Positions 6,672-13,846 of a stretch of 34,363 nucleotides of DNA are shown here, piece after piece. The position numbers and the translations under genes were made by a program. The first letter of the stretch is position 1, and each line of letters opens with the position of its first letter. The notes under the pieces were generated by a model. The model was not told the DNA's origin, made no database searches, and worked only from the letters and a program-made list of their open reading frames with translations. The stretch is from a virus: the IMG/VR virus record IMGVR_UViG_3300035703_000268, positions 1 to 34,363 of that record; one strand, 5' to 3'.

Positions 6672-7593
6672 TATGAAACTCCCTGCCCTTGTTCCGCACG
6701 ATTTCGCCGTCTTCGTTGATATAGTCGATCCAGTCTTCGCCGCTATCATGCACCGGAAGCTTTACCAGCTCCGGATTGTAGATGTGATCACCGCATCCGC
6801 TGCGCTGGTCTATCTCATCGAGTGCCTTCTTGTGCCTGGCGCATGACCAGCCTTCTGTCTCTGCCGTCGAGAAGGCGCATGTGCGACAATTCATTTCCGC
6901 AGCGCCATCTCCGTGGCAGATCGAATGATATGGGCAGAACTTGCACTCGAACCACGCCGGGTCATTGCTGATGCCCAGCGGTGGCCGTTCGGTCAATATG
7001 ATCTTTCTTGCCTTCTCGATAAGCCCTTCTGCAAAAGCATGATCGACGTTGAGCCGCTCCGCATAAATCTCATCAGTGTTCTTGTTGACCGAAATGAACA
7101 GGCAGCGATCCAGCCCGCTCAGGTGCATTCCGATCTGGCACTGTGCATAGTAGATCGGCTTCGCCTTCTCGACGCCAAGGTTGCACAGTACCTTGAAATA
7201 CTTCTCGCTCATGGTCTTCACTTCGAGCGTGTGGACCTTGTTACTTTCCGGCAAGCCCTCGACCACTCCGTCTAGGCTCAAGGCGAAATGTCCGCCAACC
7301 GCCGTATATCGAAACTGCTGGCCTGTGGCCGGATCGCGATCCCAGACCGTGCAACCGGCGGCTCGAAGGTTCTGGATTACCCGCCCTTCTTCACGTTCGC
7401 CCGTCTCGAAGAGGCGCAAGATGCGGCCTTCGTGCTTCTCGGTATAGGTCCACCGGAATTGATACCAAAGCGCGCGAGAACAGATGTTCCCGATCTGCGA
7501 CCCGCCAAGATGCGGCCTGTGTGCGTTGCGGCGGTTCTCTTCGTATCGCTGATAGATCGCCTTTACGATTGGCGATGTCATGTCGAGTTTCAT
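6664..7593 (-). CDS. Cas4/RecB-like PD-(D/E)xK nuclease with Fe-S cluster cysteines
   Basis: 309 residues from ATG 7593, which forms an ATGA overlap with the upstream stop. A GTG nine bases earlier is less likely. Nuclease core: H102, SLDGVVEG (D108), HTLEVKTMSE (E124, K126) and YAQCQIGMHL (Q151). A cysteine at 38 (GNICSRALW) and three near 217-226 (ECKFCPYHSIC) match the one-plus-three pattern of the 4Fe-4S cluster in AddB/Cas4-family nucleases. A further cysteine group follows (CRTC…CARH, about 236-254). Expected to be a DNA end-processing exonuclease that cooperates with the Sak4-like ATPase and DUF669 protein of the same operon. Confidence 0.86.
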   Translation of the reverse strand: MKLDMTSPIVKAIYQRYEENRRNAHRPHLGGSQIGNICSRALWYQFRWTYTEKHEGRILRLFETGEREEGRVIQNLRAAGCTVWDRDPATGQQFRYTAVGGHFALSLDGVVEGLPESNKVHTLEVKTMSEKYFKVLCNLGVEKAKPIYYAQCQIGMHLSGLDRCLFISVNKNTDEIYAERLNVDHAFAEGLIEKARKIILTERPPLGISNDPAWFECKFCPYHSICHGDGAAEMNCRTCAFSTAETEGWSCARHKKALDEIDQRSGCGDHIYNPELVKLPVHDSGEDWIDYINEDGEIVRNKGREFHNG

Positions 7594-8045
7594 ACGCCGC
7601 ACATCCCTTCACAATCGTTCACAAACATATTCAATTGCCCTCTTTCTTCGGCTGTTGAAAAATCAACCTCATCCAAAGGCTTCAAGCTGCGGTGCATATA
7701 TTGCTGTCCACGAAACCCAGGCTGATTACGAATAGCTTTGTCTATGAAAACCGCATCGGCAAATTCTTCTGGCGTCAATGCCCGCCATTGATCGTCACTG
7801 TGGAACGGGCAACCGATGCATGAGGACTTGGGCGGCTTAGGGTACTTCCGCTCTTCCATCCATCGAAGGCATTGCTGCCTTGTGATTTGCTTATCAATCA
7901 GCGGAAATATGTTCTTGATATATTGGACGCGCGACGGCTTCATACGCCAAACTTCATCCATCGAAATGCCGATCAGCATCTCGCAGCCGCCCTTGGGGCG
8001 TTTACCGCCGAGGATTTCAACGACCTTCCGCTGTAATGGCCGCAA
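7590..8045 (-). pseudogene. C-terminal half of PAPS-reductase-like gene, cut off by an in-frame amber codon
   Basis: Same reading frame as the 8064-8366 half; the two are separated only by TAG 8066-8064 and six sense codons. It holds the conserved back half of the family: KRPKGGCEMLIGISMDE, the WMEERKYP helix, the cysteine pair SSCIGCPFHSDDQW (C183 and C186 in whole-gene numbering) and the C-terminal GQLNMF…CEGMCGV. The only near start at 8045 is a TTG without a ribosome binding site, so separate translation looks weak. Without readthrough the C-terminal half is probably not made. Conservation of all motifs argues that the stop is recent or is suppressed. Confidence 0.72.
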
Positions 8046-8063
8046 CTTGTATTCAGCGGTACA

Positions 8064-8366
8064 CTAACGGCGACCCATTCCCTTGCTGCCGTCTTTATTG
8101 AGTGTGTACCAAGGGACCGCAGCAAATCGCTGACCCGTTGAATTGCTTCGAGTCAATGTGTCGTTGCGAAGATTCCCAACAGATACTTGATACACCGGGA
8201 AAGGCAGCTGCTTCTCAAGCCAGCCCAGCCATTCATAAACGGCTTTAGGCTCCCAGCCGGTATCTGAAAAGATCGCGCAATCAACGGGTGGCAGATCGCC
8301 GCGCGCAATCATCAGGGCCAAAGTGGAAGATTGCACGCCAGCCCCAAGTGATAGAACCCTAATCAT
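8064..8366 (-). CDS. N-terminal half of PAPS-reductase / adenine nucleotide alpha-hydrolase-like protein
   Basis: One hundred residues from ATG 8366, with a purine-rich GGGAGGGAATAGGA in front. The PP-loop is LGAGVQSST (7-15), followed by DCAIFSDTGWEP (29-40), both standard for the phage PAPS-reductase-like/ATP pyrophosphatase group, which activates a substrate by adenylation. Translation ends at TAG 8066-8064 after KGMGRR. The same frame then continues CTAEYKL…, where relatives have a glutamine at the stop position (GRRQCT), so a single CAG to TAG change explains the break. The full frame would be 258 residues (7590-8366). Possible role in nucleotide or DNA modification; substrate unknown. 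Confidence 0.8.
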   Translation of the reverse strand: MIRVLSLGAGVQSSTLALMIARGDLPPVDCAIFSDTGWEPKAVYEWLGWLEKQLPFPVYQVSVGNLRNDTLTRSNSTGQRFAAVPWYTLNKDGSKGMGRR

Positions 8367-8368
8367 TC

Positions 8369-8833
8369 CTATTCCCTCCCTGTCACGCTCTCAACCAACC
8401 TTCGCTCGTAGCCCATCAATAGGCAAATGGTTTTCACTGGTGTGGCTTGATCATGCAGCCACTTGACGATCTTCATCCGCCTGATCGTGACTTCCTTGGT
8501 CATATTCGCATCTTGCTGCGCAATGACGCGCTTGTAATAGTCGCTCGTGGCCGTGTCGCTTGCTCCGAAGTTTCTGGCAATGTCCTTCCATGATCTGCCC
8601 TTGATCCGCAGCTTCTCCATCCGCTGAAAATCCTCCATTGACCAATCGCGGCGAACGATTTGCGCCTTGGGCCGATCTTCCTCGCCGTCCGTCCATGTGT
8701 AGCGTTTGAACTGCGGGATGAAGTCAACCGCGACATCATTCCAGACGATCCGGCCTTCGACATCGAAGCTCCAGAAGTTTCCGTCTAGCTGCTGCTTCAT
8801 CAGGCGTTCGATTGCATAGGTGTCGGTGGTCAT
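8369..8833 (-). CDS. HTH-like early protein (GcrA/Myb-like pattern)
   Basis: 154 residues from ATG 8833, preceded by GGAGG five bases upstream. An ATG at 8845 is in frame but would bury that site in the coding sequence. The centre reads DWSMEDFQRMEKLRIKG followed by RSWKDIARNFGAS, a W-acidic-hydrophobic helix and helix-turn-helix pattern seen in GcrA-like or SANT/Myb-like DNA-binding proteins. The N-terminal 50 residues have two short Trp-containing strands (FWSFDVEGRIVW). The last 40 residues look like a second HTH (TPVKTICLLMGYERRLVE). Probable DNA-binding protein. Ends in TAG. Confidence 0.6.
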   Translation of the reverse strand: MTTDTYAIERLMKQQLDGNFWSFDVEGRIVWNDVAVDFIPQFKRYTWTDGEEDRPKAQIVRRDWSMEDFQRMEKLRIKGRSWKDIARNFGASDTATSDYYKRVIAQQDANMTKEVTIRRMKIVKWLHDQATPVKTICLLMGYERRLVESVTGRE

Positions 8834-8852
8834 GTGATCCTCCATCGTAATA

Positions 8853-8876
8853 GGGGCGACCCGTGAGAGCCGCCCC
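8853..8876 (-). repeat. GC-rich hairpin behind the DUF669 gene
   Basis: GGGGCG (8853-8858) and CGCCCC (8871-8876) pair over a 12-nt loop in the 51-bp gap between the DUF669 and HTH-like genes. On the minus strand it is followed by TATTACG, not a U-run, so attenuation or mRNA protection is more likely than full termination. Confidence 0.35.
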
Positions 8877-8884
8877 GTTTCTCC

Positions 8885-9337
8885 TTACTTCTTCTTCCAA
8901 GGTGGCGTTGCAGCCGCCGCAGGTGCAGCAGCCGGTGCGCCACCTTCGCACGGCTCGTATCCTGCAATCTCGTTCGATGCCTGATAGCTGCCTTCTGCGG
9001 GCTTTACCTTGACTGTGATCATCATCGGCTTGTCGTGGAGGTCAGAACTCTCGTTCGGCATCATCACACCAACCGACCGGCAGATGGCCGAGAGCGTGCG
9101 CTGCGCAATCTCTTCCGCCGTCTTGTTCGGGTTGTTGAGGTTGAGCCGGTCCATCAGGCTAACGCCTTGATGCGGCCCTTCAATGATCTGGCATGTCAGC
9201 ACCAGCATCGAGCCGGTCTGTGCCTTCGTGGGGCGCTCCTCCGACTTCGTGATCACGGCCTTGTACTTGCCAGCCGGGATCGTTTCGCGCGGCGCACTCG
9301 GCTCCACGACATTCGCGTCAAATCCATTCAGTCTCAT
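8885..9337 (-). CDS. DUF669 family ssDNA-binding-type protein
   Basis: 150 residues, AGGAG upstream of ATG 9337. The pattern PAGKYKAVITKSEERPTKAQTG, then LVLTCQIIEG, and LMDRLNLNNPN (about 21-70) fits DUF669, an OB-fold-like family encoded beside phage recombinases and thought to bind single-stranded DNA. The N-terminal FDANVVEP is the usual opening. The C-terminal 25 residues are a flexible Ala/Pro linker ending WKKK, in place of the acidic tail of bacterial SSB proteins. It probably protects single strands for the adjacent Sak4-like ATPase and primase-helicase. Confidence 0.88.
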   Translation of the reverse strand: MRLNGFDANVVEPSAPRETIPAGKYKAVITKSEERPTKAQTGSMLVLTCQIIEGPHQGVSLMDRLNLNNPNKTAEEIAQRTLSAICRSVGVMMPNESSDLHDKPMMITVKVKPAEGSYQASNEIAGYEPCEGGAPAAAPAAAATPPWKKK

Positions 9338-9346
9338 TCTCTTCTC

Positions 9347-10102
9347 CTACTTTGCTACAAAGGCTTCAAAAGGGTTGCCGCTCTCAAAGGTGAACGGCAG
9401 CGGCTGGGTGATGTTGAAACGGTTCTTGGTGACGCTCGACGCTTGCGGGAAGCAGATGATTTCCCGGTCGCCTGTACTGATTGCCCGCTTCTTGTCACCA
9501 TCACCTCGAACGTAGGTCTTGAGCCTGATCAAGCCCACGAGGTCCACGTTGTCGGTGTAATGCGGCAGTGACTTCTTGTGCATCCGCACGGTATATCTGG
9601 CGAACGGGTCGAAGTCTGGCAAATCAAGCGTCTCGGTGTCAGCGTGGCCGATGAACACCACGTTCATGCCGCGTTCGTAGGCCAGTGCGCCAGCCCATTC
9701 CCGCACCTGCCGGTGCTTCTCGGCGGCGGTGTTATAGCCCGCTCCGTAACCGCCACCGGCTTGGTTGATGCTCTTGGCCTTGGGATCGGCTGCGACAATC
9801 TCATGCTCGATCATGGTGGCAAGCTGCGTGATGCTATCCAGCACGACCGTCTTGAAGTCATGCTCCTGCGTTGCCAACGCCTCGATCTGGTCAAGCACTT
9901 CCTGGCTTGATGAGACCAGCGGGAAAAGCATCACCTCGTCATTGCCAGCAAGCGATGCCGTGCCGTCCTCGGTGCGGATGAAGACCGGCCTCGGGAACAT
10001 CGCAGCCAAGGTTGACTTGCCCATGCCGCCTTCACCGAACACCGTTGCGATGATGGGCCGTTGCCCTTTCGGGCGCTCCAATTTCTTCAGATCAATTGCC
10101 AT
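9347..10102 (-). CDS. Sak4-like RecA-fold ATPase (single-strand annealing recombinase type)
   Basis: 251 residues. Walker A is FGEGGMGKST (22-31), and Walker B is FKTVVLDSIT (about 83-92, D89). A polar GGGYGAGYNTAAEK follows at about 116-129, and FIGHADTE (about 150) corresponds to the sensor region. This is the AAA_24/Sak4 pattern found beside DUF669 proteins in phages, acting in annealing and recombination-dependent replication. It begins 11 bp inside the small upstream gene and ends 9 bp before the DUF669 start. No other recombinase (Erf, RecT, UvsX) was found in the window. Confidence 0.87.
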   Translation of the reverse strand: MAIDLKKLERPKGQRPIIATVFGEGGMGKSTLAAMFPRPVFIRTEDGTASLAGNDEVMLFPLVSSSQEVLDQIEALATQEHDFKTVVLDSITQLATMIEHEIVAADPKAKSINQAGGGYGAGYNTAAEKHRQVREWAGALAYERGMNVVFIGHADTETLDLPDFDPFARYTVRMHKKSLPHYTDNVDLVGLIRLKTYVRGDGDKKRAISTGDREIICFPQASSVTKNRFNITQPLPFTFESGNPFEAFVAK

Positions 10103-10265
10103 CGTTCTCGGCCTCCTTAACTCCGAGTATCCTCATAGCCTCTCGCAGGTTCTCAATAGCGCACCGCACATGATGCTCGCGGTTCACCTTGTCAGTCTTC
10201 GCAATGACCAAGTGGTCTCTGGCATACTGCAAAGCGTCTGCTGCTCCGTAGATGTCTTTACTCAT
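10092..10265 (-). CDS. Small helical early protein
   Basis: Fifty-seven residues from ATG 10265, with AAGGTGG about 6 bases upstream. The longer frame to 10370 is antisense overlap of the next gene. Fully helical and charged: AADALQYARDHLVIAKT, then HHVRCAIENLREAMRILGVKE. It overlaps the upstream stop by 8 bp and the Sak4-like start by 11 bp, so it is probably translated with them. No family recognised. A role with the recombination proteins is only suggested by linkage. Confidence 0.62.
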   Translation of the reverse strand: MSKDIYGAADALQYARDHLVIAKTDKVNREHHVRCAIENLREAMRILGVKEAENDGN

Positions 10266-10641
10266 CGGCCACCACCTTGACGCCGATTTTCCCCGGCGTA
10301 GCCGTGATGGCTTTCGCAGCAATAGCCCAAAGGTCAGGACGCTCTTTTGCAAGCCACTTGCATCCGGCATCGTCCACTTCGATCTTGACCTTGATCGGCC
10401 AAGCCTCGGCGGGCATGTCGTGCTTGACGGTCTCCCAGATTGACAAATCGATCTTGCGATAGATCGGCTGGGTGAGCGTCACCCGATACGGCTCGACCTT
10501 GTGCGTGATCGCGCCTTCGGTCTTGGCATCCAGTGCTTCGGTGATGTCTTGCTCGATCTTGCGACGCGCCTCGATGGCTTCGTCTTCGCGGCGTTTGGCT
10601 TCAAGCCAGGCCCCGCAAAGGCCCGTGATGTTGCTGCTCAT
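10258..10641 (-). CDS. First gene of leftward early operon, DUF7173-like unknown
   Basis: 127 residues, AAAGGAGG eight bases before ATG 10641. N-terminal charged helix with coiled-coil character (AWLEAKRREDEAIEARRKIEQDI, in parts about 11-34). Then a short beta region (THKVEPYRVTLTQPIYRKID) and a C-terminal KPDLW-like helix followed by ATPGKIGVKVV. The layout resembles phage proteins annotated DUF7173 in recombination operons; this name is given with moderate confidence. As the gene nearest the divergent control region, it should be among the earliest expressed. Confidence 0.66.
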   Translation of the reverse strand: MSSNITGLCGAWLEAKRREDEAIEARRKIEQDITEALDAKTEGAITHKVEPYRVTLTQPIYRKIDLSIWETVKHDMPAEAWPIKVKIEVDDAGCKWLAKERPDLWAIAAKAITATPGKIGVKVVADE

Positions 10642-10673
10642 TGTCAGCCTCCTTTTCTCTCAACGGAATGGCT

Positions 10674-10716
10674 TATTGCATATTTTTGAAATGCGTGCAA
10701 TAGAAAAAATTGCAAT
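10674..10716. promoter_or_regulatory. Divergent control region with TTGCA half-sites (candidate operator)
   Basis: The 95-bp gap between divergent genes holds TATTGCA (10674-10680), TGCAATA (10696-10702) and the palindrome ATTGCAAT (10709-10716). The first two are an inverted pair centred on an A/T-rich stretch. Weak -35/-10-like pairs overlap them on both strands (for example TTGCAT, 17 nt, AATAGA on plus). This is the expected place for the early promoters and for binding of the small XRE protein encoded at 10737. Confidence 0.5.
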
Positions 10717-10736
10717 CATCAAACAGGAGACTGACC

Positions 10737-10910
10737 ATGTTATCTATCGAAGAGATTCGCGCCCGCCTTACCGGGGCTGATATTCCCGAGATCGTCAAGG
10801 CCACCGGCCTCTCCTACAATACCGTGAAAGCGATTCGGGATGGCGCTCCCGGCGCTCGATACGAGACGATCAAGCTGCTCACGGAGTTTTTTGGCGAGAA
10901 GCAGCAGTGA
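10737..10910 (+). CDS. Small XRE/Cro-like DNA-binding protein
   Basis: Fifty-seven residues from ATG 10737, with CAGGAGA 6-7 bases upstream. An in-frame start at 10710 falls inside the operator-like repeats and is rejected. Most of the protein is one HTH: IPEIVKATGLSYNTVKAIRDG (about 18-38), with a short helical end (YETIKLLTEFFGEKQQ). The size and position at the divergent control region fit a Cro-like switch protein that binds the TTGCA sites. A GTGA overlap couples it to the next gene. Confidence 0.78.
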   Translation: MLSIEEIRARLTGADIPEIVKATGLSYNTVKAIRDGAPGARYETIKLLTEFFGEKQQ

Positions 10911-11461
10911 GGGTACTGGTCGCTTGTGAATACTCTGGCACGGTGCGGGATGCATTCGCTGCCAGAGGCCACGATGCTTGGTCTTGTGACCTGCTGCCGA
11001 CCGAACGCCTTGGCAATCACATCCACGGCGATGTGCTTCAGCATTTGCACCGCAACTGGGATTTGATGATCGCTCACCCGCCTTGCACTCATCTTGCCGT
11101 TTCCGGTGCTCGATGGTTCAAGGACAAGCAGATCGAACAGGCCGAGGCGCTCGACTTTGTGCATCGCCTCATGGACGCTCCTATCCCACGCATTGCCCTT
11201 GAGAACCCGATCAGCATCATATCGAGCCGCATTCGCAAGCCAGACCAGATCATCCAGCCGTGGCAATTCGGGCATGGGGAAACCAAGGCCACTTGCCTTT
11301 GGCTCAAGAACCTGCCGAAGCTGATGCCCACGAACATCGTGGAAGGCCGAGAGGCGCGCATTCACAAGATGCCGCCGGGGCCAGATCGCTGGAAAGAACG
11401 CAGCAGGACGTTTGAAGGCATCGCTCAAGCGATGGCTGAACAATGGGGAGGCCGCACATAA
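10907..11461 (+). CDS. Rossmann-fold protein of the phage 'DNA cytosine methyltransferase' group
   Basis: 184 residues from GTG 10907 (GTGA overlap). The N-terminus has the SAM-fold start VLVACEYSGTVRDAF (3-17), an acidic strand end SCDLLP (26-31), HGDVLQH (40-46) and a motif IV-like IAHPPCTHLAVSGARWF (55-71). Public annotation often calls relatives DNA cytosine methyltransferase, but the protein is much shorter than C5 enzymes and lacks the later motifs and a target recognition domain. Catalytic role therefore uncertain. It could act on nucleotides or DNA. Coupled to the primase-helicase behind it. Confidence 0.72.
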   Translation: MRVLVACEYSGTVRDAFAARGHDAWSCDLLPTERLGNHIHGDVLQHLHRNWDLMIAHPPCTHLAVSGARWFKDKQIEQAEALDFVHRLMDAPIPRIALENPISIISSRIRKPDQIIQPWQFGHGETKATCLWLKNLPKLMPTNIVEGREARIHKMPPGPDRWKERSRTFEGIAQAMAEQWGGRT

Positions 11462-13792
11462 ATGACCATCATCGCGAGCATCAAGCAGTACACTGACCTC
11501 GGCTGGTATCTTGTCCCGATCCCGGCAGGGCAGAAGGGGCCGACATCCTACGGCTGGAACCAAAAAGACAAGGCACTCACCGGCCAGGGTGCTATCGACT
11601 TCTATTCTAAGAATCCGACTTGGAATGTCGGTCTCATCCATCAATGGACCGGCACCTGCGCGATCGACATCGATCACATGGAATGGACGCGGATCATCTT
11701 CGAGGGGCTGGGACTAGACCTAGACGCCTTGATGGCATCAACCGCTAGAATCCGTGGGCGGGAAGGCCGAGGCAAACTGATCTTCCGCGCCCATCGGGAT
11801 GACCTCTCCCGGCATTCCATCGCATGGCCGAACAAGGATGGCCGAGGCAACACAACCGTCTTCGAGTTGCGCGGTGGGCCGGTGCAAGATGTCCTGCCGC
11901 CGTCGATCCACCCCGACACGATGCAGCCATATGTCTGGGAGGGGTTGCCCTTCGATCAGATTCCGATCTTGCCGAAGCAGCTGCAGGTCATGTGGGACGA
12001 ATGGGATCGCTTCCGCCCGCAAATGATGGACCTATGCCCGTGGAAGGTCAGGCCTGAGTATCAGGCCCCGGTTCGGGTTCGATCACCCAATCCCGGCACA
12101 TCGGTGATCGATGCCTATAATGCGGCGCACAATATCGGAGAGTTGCTGGTCAAGTATGGCTATCGCCGCACCGCACCGAATCGGTATCTAAGCCCGAACA
12201 GCGGCACCAAGCTGGCCGGTTGCAATGTGTTCGACAATAACACGGCATTCAGCCATCACGGTTCCGATCCGTTCGGCAACGAACACGCCTTCGATTGCTT
12301 CGAGCTTTACCTACAGTTCGAGCACGCCGGTAATATGAGTGCGGCGATCAAGAACGCAGCCGCCTTCCTGAACATCACCACCGATCCGAGCCATGAGTGG
12401 ACGCCCGAGGCGAAGGTTCAGATTGATCACGGCAAGGCGGCAACCCCCGGCGTACTGCCTTCCAAGCGCATCACCAGCGTCACGCCCGACAACCCGCTGG
12501 CATCTATCCCGGCGCACTTGCTTTCGATCCCTGGCGTGCTTCAAGACGTTGTGCGGTACTACGAAACAACCGCCATCAAGACGCAGCCGCAGTTTGCCGT
12601 GCAAGCCGCCATTGCCCTTGGTGCCGTTGCAATGGGGCGGCGATGGACAACGAGCCAGCGCAACTTCAGCAACCTGTACCTGCTCAATATTGGCGAGACT
12701 GGTTGCGGCAAGGAACACGCCAAGACGGTCATCGAGGCCATGCTTGATGCAGCCCAGCTAGGGCATCTGCTAGGGCCAGCCGGTTACACCAGCGCCAGCG
12801 GCGTCTTCTCGGCGCTCATCTCCCGGCCTATTCACGTTTCCGTGATCGATGAGTTGGGGCGAACACTCAAGAGTGCCGCCAACCGTTCGATGCAGCACAA
12901 GGCCGATAGCCTCACGGCCATCATGGAATGCTTTGGGCGGCAGGATGGCGTCTTGCGGCCACAAGGATACGCCACCATCGGCTTAACCAAGGAACAGGCA
13001 GAGTCCTTCGAGAAGGTGATCAGAAGGCCGTCCTTGACGCTCCTAGGCATGTCTACGCCCAGCGAGTTCTACGGGGCGATTTCAGGCGGCGACATTGCGT
13101 CTGGCCTCTTGAACCGCTTCCTGATCGTCAAGTCTGAGATCGGCGTGCAAATGAGCCAGGAGCGGCGGATCGTGCCAATTGGCGACCGCATCATCGGATG
13201 GCTCCAAGAACAGGCACAGGCGCACTCTGGAGCGGGGAACCTGACCGGCACCAATACCTATGACATGCCGCCCGATCCCGTCGAGGTGCCCTTTACAAGG
13301 CCAGCAATGGACATCCTGCGGGACTACGAGGCCGAACTGGTCGCGGCGATCAAGAGCGAGAACGAAACCGGCCTCGAGGCGATGTACAACCGCAGCCGTG
13401 AGATTGCCATGCGGATCAGCTTGATTGTCGCTAGGTCATTGCTCGAGACCGAGATCGGACCTGAGCCTATGCAATGGGCGATTGATTATGTCAGGTTCTA
13501 CAACCGGCGGGCCATCGCCATGTTTAGGGACAACATGGCCGAGAGCAGCCATCAGGCGATCTGCAAGGCCGTCATTGCCAAGCTTAGGGCATCCGGCCTC
13601 AAGGGGCTGACGGAATCCGAACTGGGCAACCGCATCTCCGCGTTCGATGCTTTGACGCTTCGAGACCGGGGCCAGGTGATGGACAAGTTGGTTGCCGACT
13701 ACGGCATCCAATGCCGCCATACGAACAAGGGCCAGCGGGGCCGACCCAGAATGGCATGGTTCATCCCGGCACCGGAGGCTACAGAAGATTGA
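11462..13792 (+). CDS. Primase-helicase: Prim-Pol (AEP) domain plus DUF3987-type ATPase
   Basis: 776 residues, with GGGAGG ten bases before ATG 11462. N-terminal archaeo-eukaryotic primase-like domain (about 5-180): AIDIDHM gives the metal-binding DxD (D69, D71), ELRGG at 135-139, and PPSIHPD the SxH motif (S148, H150). Central ATPase (about 345-620): Walker A GETGCGKE (411-418) and Walker B HVSVIDELG (D463, E464), typical of the DUF3987/YfjI group. The C-terminal part ends in a winged-helix-like region (LRASGLKGLTESELGNR). It probably lays primers and drives unwinding at the phage origin. No stand-alone DNA polymerase was seen, so elongation may use host Pol III or the AEP domain. Confidence 0.92.
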   Translation: MTIIASIKQYTDLGWYLVPIPAGQKGPTSYGWNQKDKALTGQGAIDFYSKNPTWNVGLIHQWTGTCAIDIDHMEWTRIIFEGLGLDLDALMASTARIRGREGRGKLIFRAHRDDLSRHSIAWPNKDGRGNTTVFELRGGPVQDVLPPSIHPDTMQPYVWEGLPFDQIPILPKQLQVMWDEWDRFRPQMMDLCPWKVRPEYQAPVRVRSPNPGTSVIDAYNAAHNIGELLVKYGYRRTAPNRYLSPNSGTKLAGCNVFDNNTAFSHHGSDPFGNEHAFDCFELYLQFEHAGNMSAAIKNAAAFLNITTDPSHEWTPEAKVQIDHGKAATPGVLPSKRITSVTPDNPLASIPAHLLSIPGVLQDVVRYYETTAIKTQPQFAVQAAIALGAVAMGRRWTTSQRNFSNLYLLNIGETGCGKEHAKTVIEAMLDAAQLGHLLGPAGYTSASGVFSALISRPIHVSVIDELGRTLKSAANRSMQHKADSLTAIMECFGRQDGVLRPQGYATIGLTKEQAESFEKVIRRPSLTLLGMSTPSEFYGAISGGDIASGLLNRFLIVKSEIGVQMSQERRIVPIGDRIIGWLQEQAQAHSGAGNLTGTNTYDMPPDPVEVPFTRPAMDILRDYEAELVAAIKSENETGLEAMYNRSREIAMRISLIVARSLLETEIGPEPMQWAIDYVRFYNRRAIAMFRDNMAESSHQAICKAVIAKLRASGLKGLTESELGNRISAFDALTLRDRGQVMDKLVADYGIQCRHTNKGQRGRPRMAWFIPAPEATED

Positions 13793-13816
13793 CCTAGGGA
13801 CATATCATTTTGATAG

Positions 13817-13846
13817 GGCCTCGGAGCGATCCGGGGCCTTTTCTTT
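13817..13846 (+). terminator. Rho-independent terminator after the primase-helicase gene
   Basis: Nine-bp stem GGCCTCGGA (13817-13825) / TCCGGGGCC (13830-13838) with one G-U pair and a GCGA tetraloop, followed by TTTTCTTT. It sits 25 bp after the primase-helicase stop. Confidence 0.85.

Noticed and set aside
7590-8366. Phage-wide reassignment of the amber codon
   Set aside because: TAG ends the HExxH, VRR-NUC, HTH-like (8369), DUF3168-like and tail chaperone genes at natural positions, so it functions as a stop in this phage. The split gene needs a local explanation.
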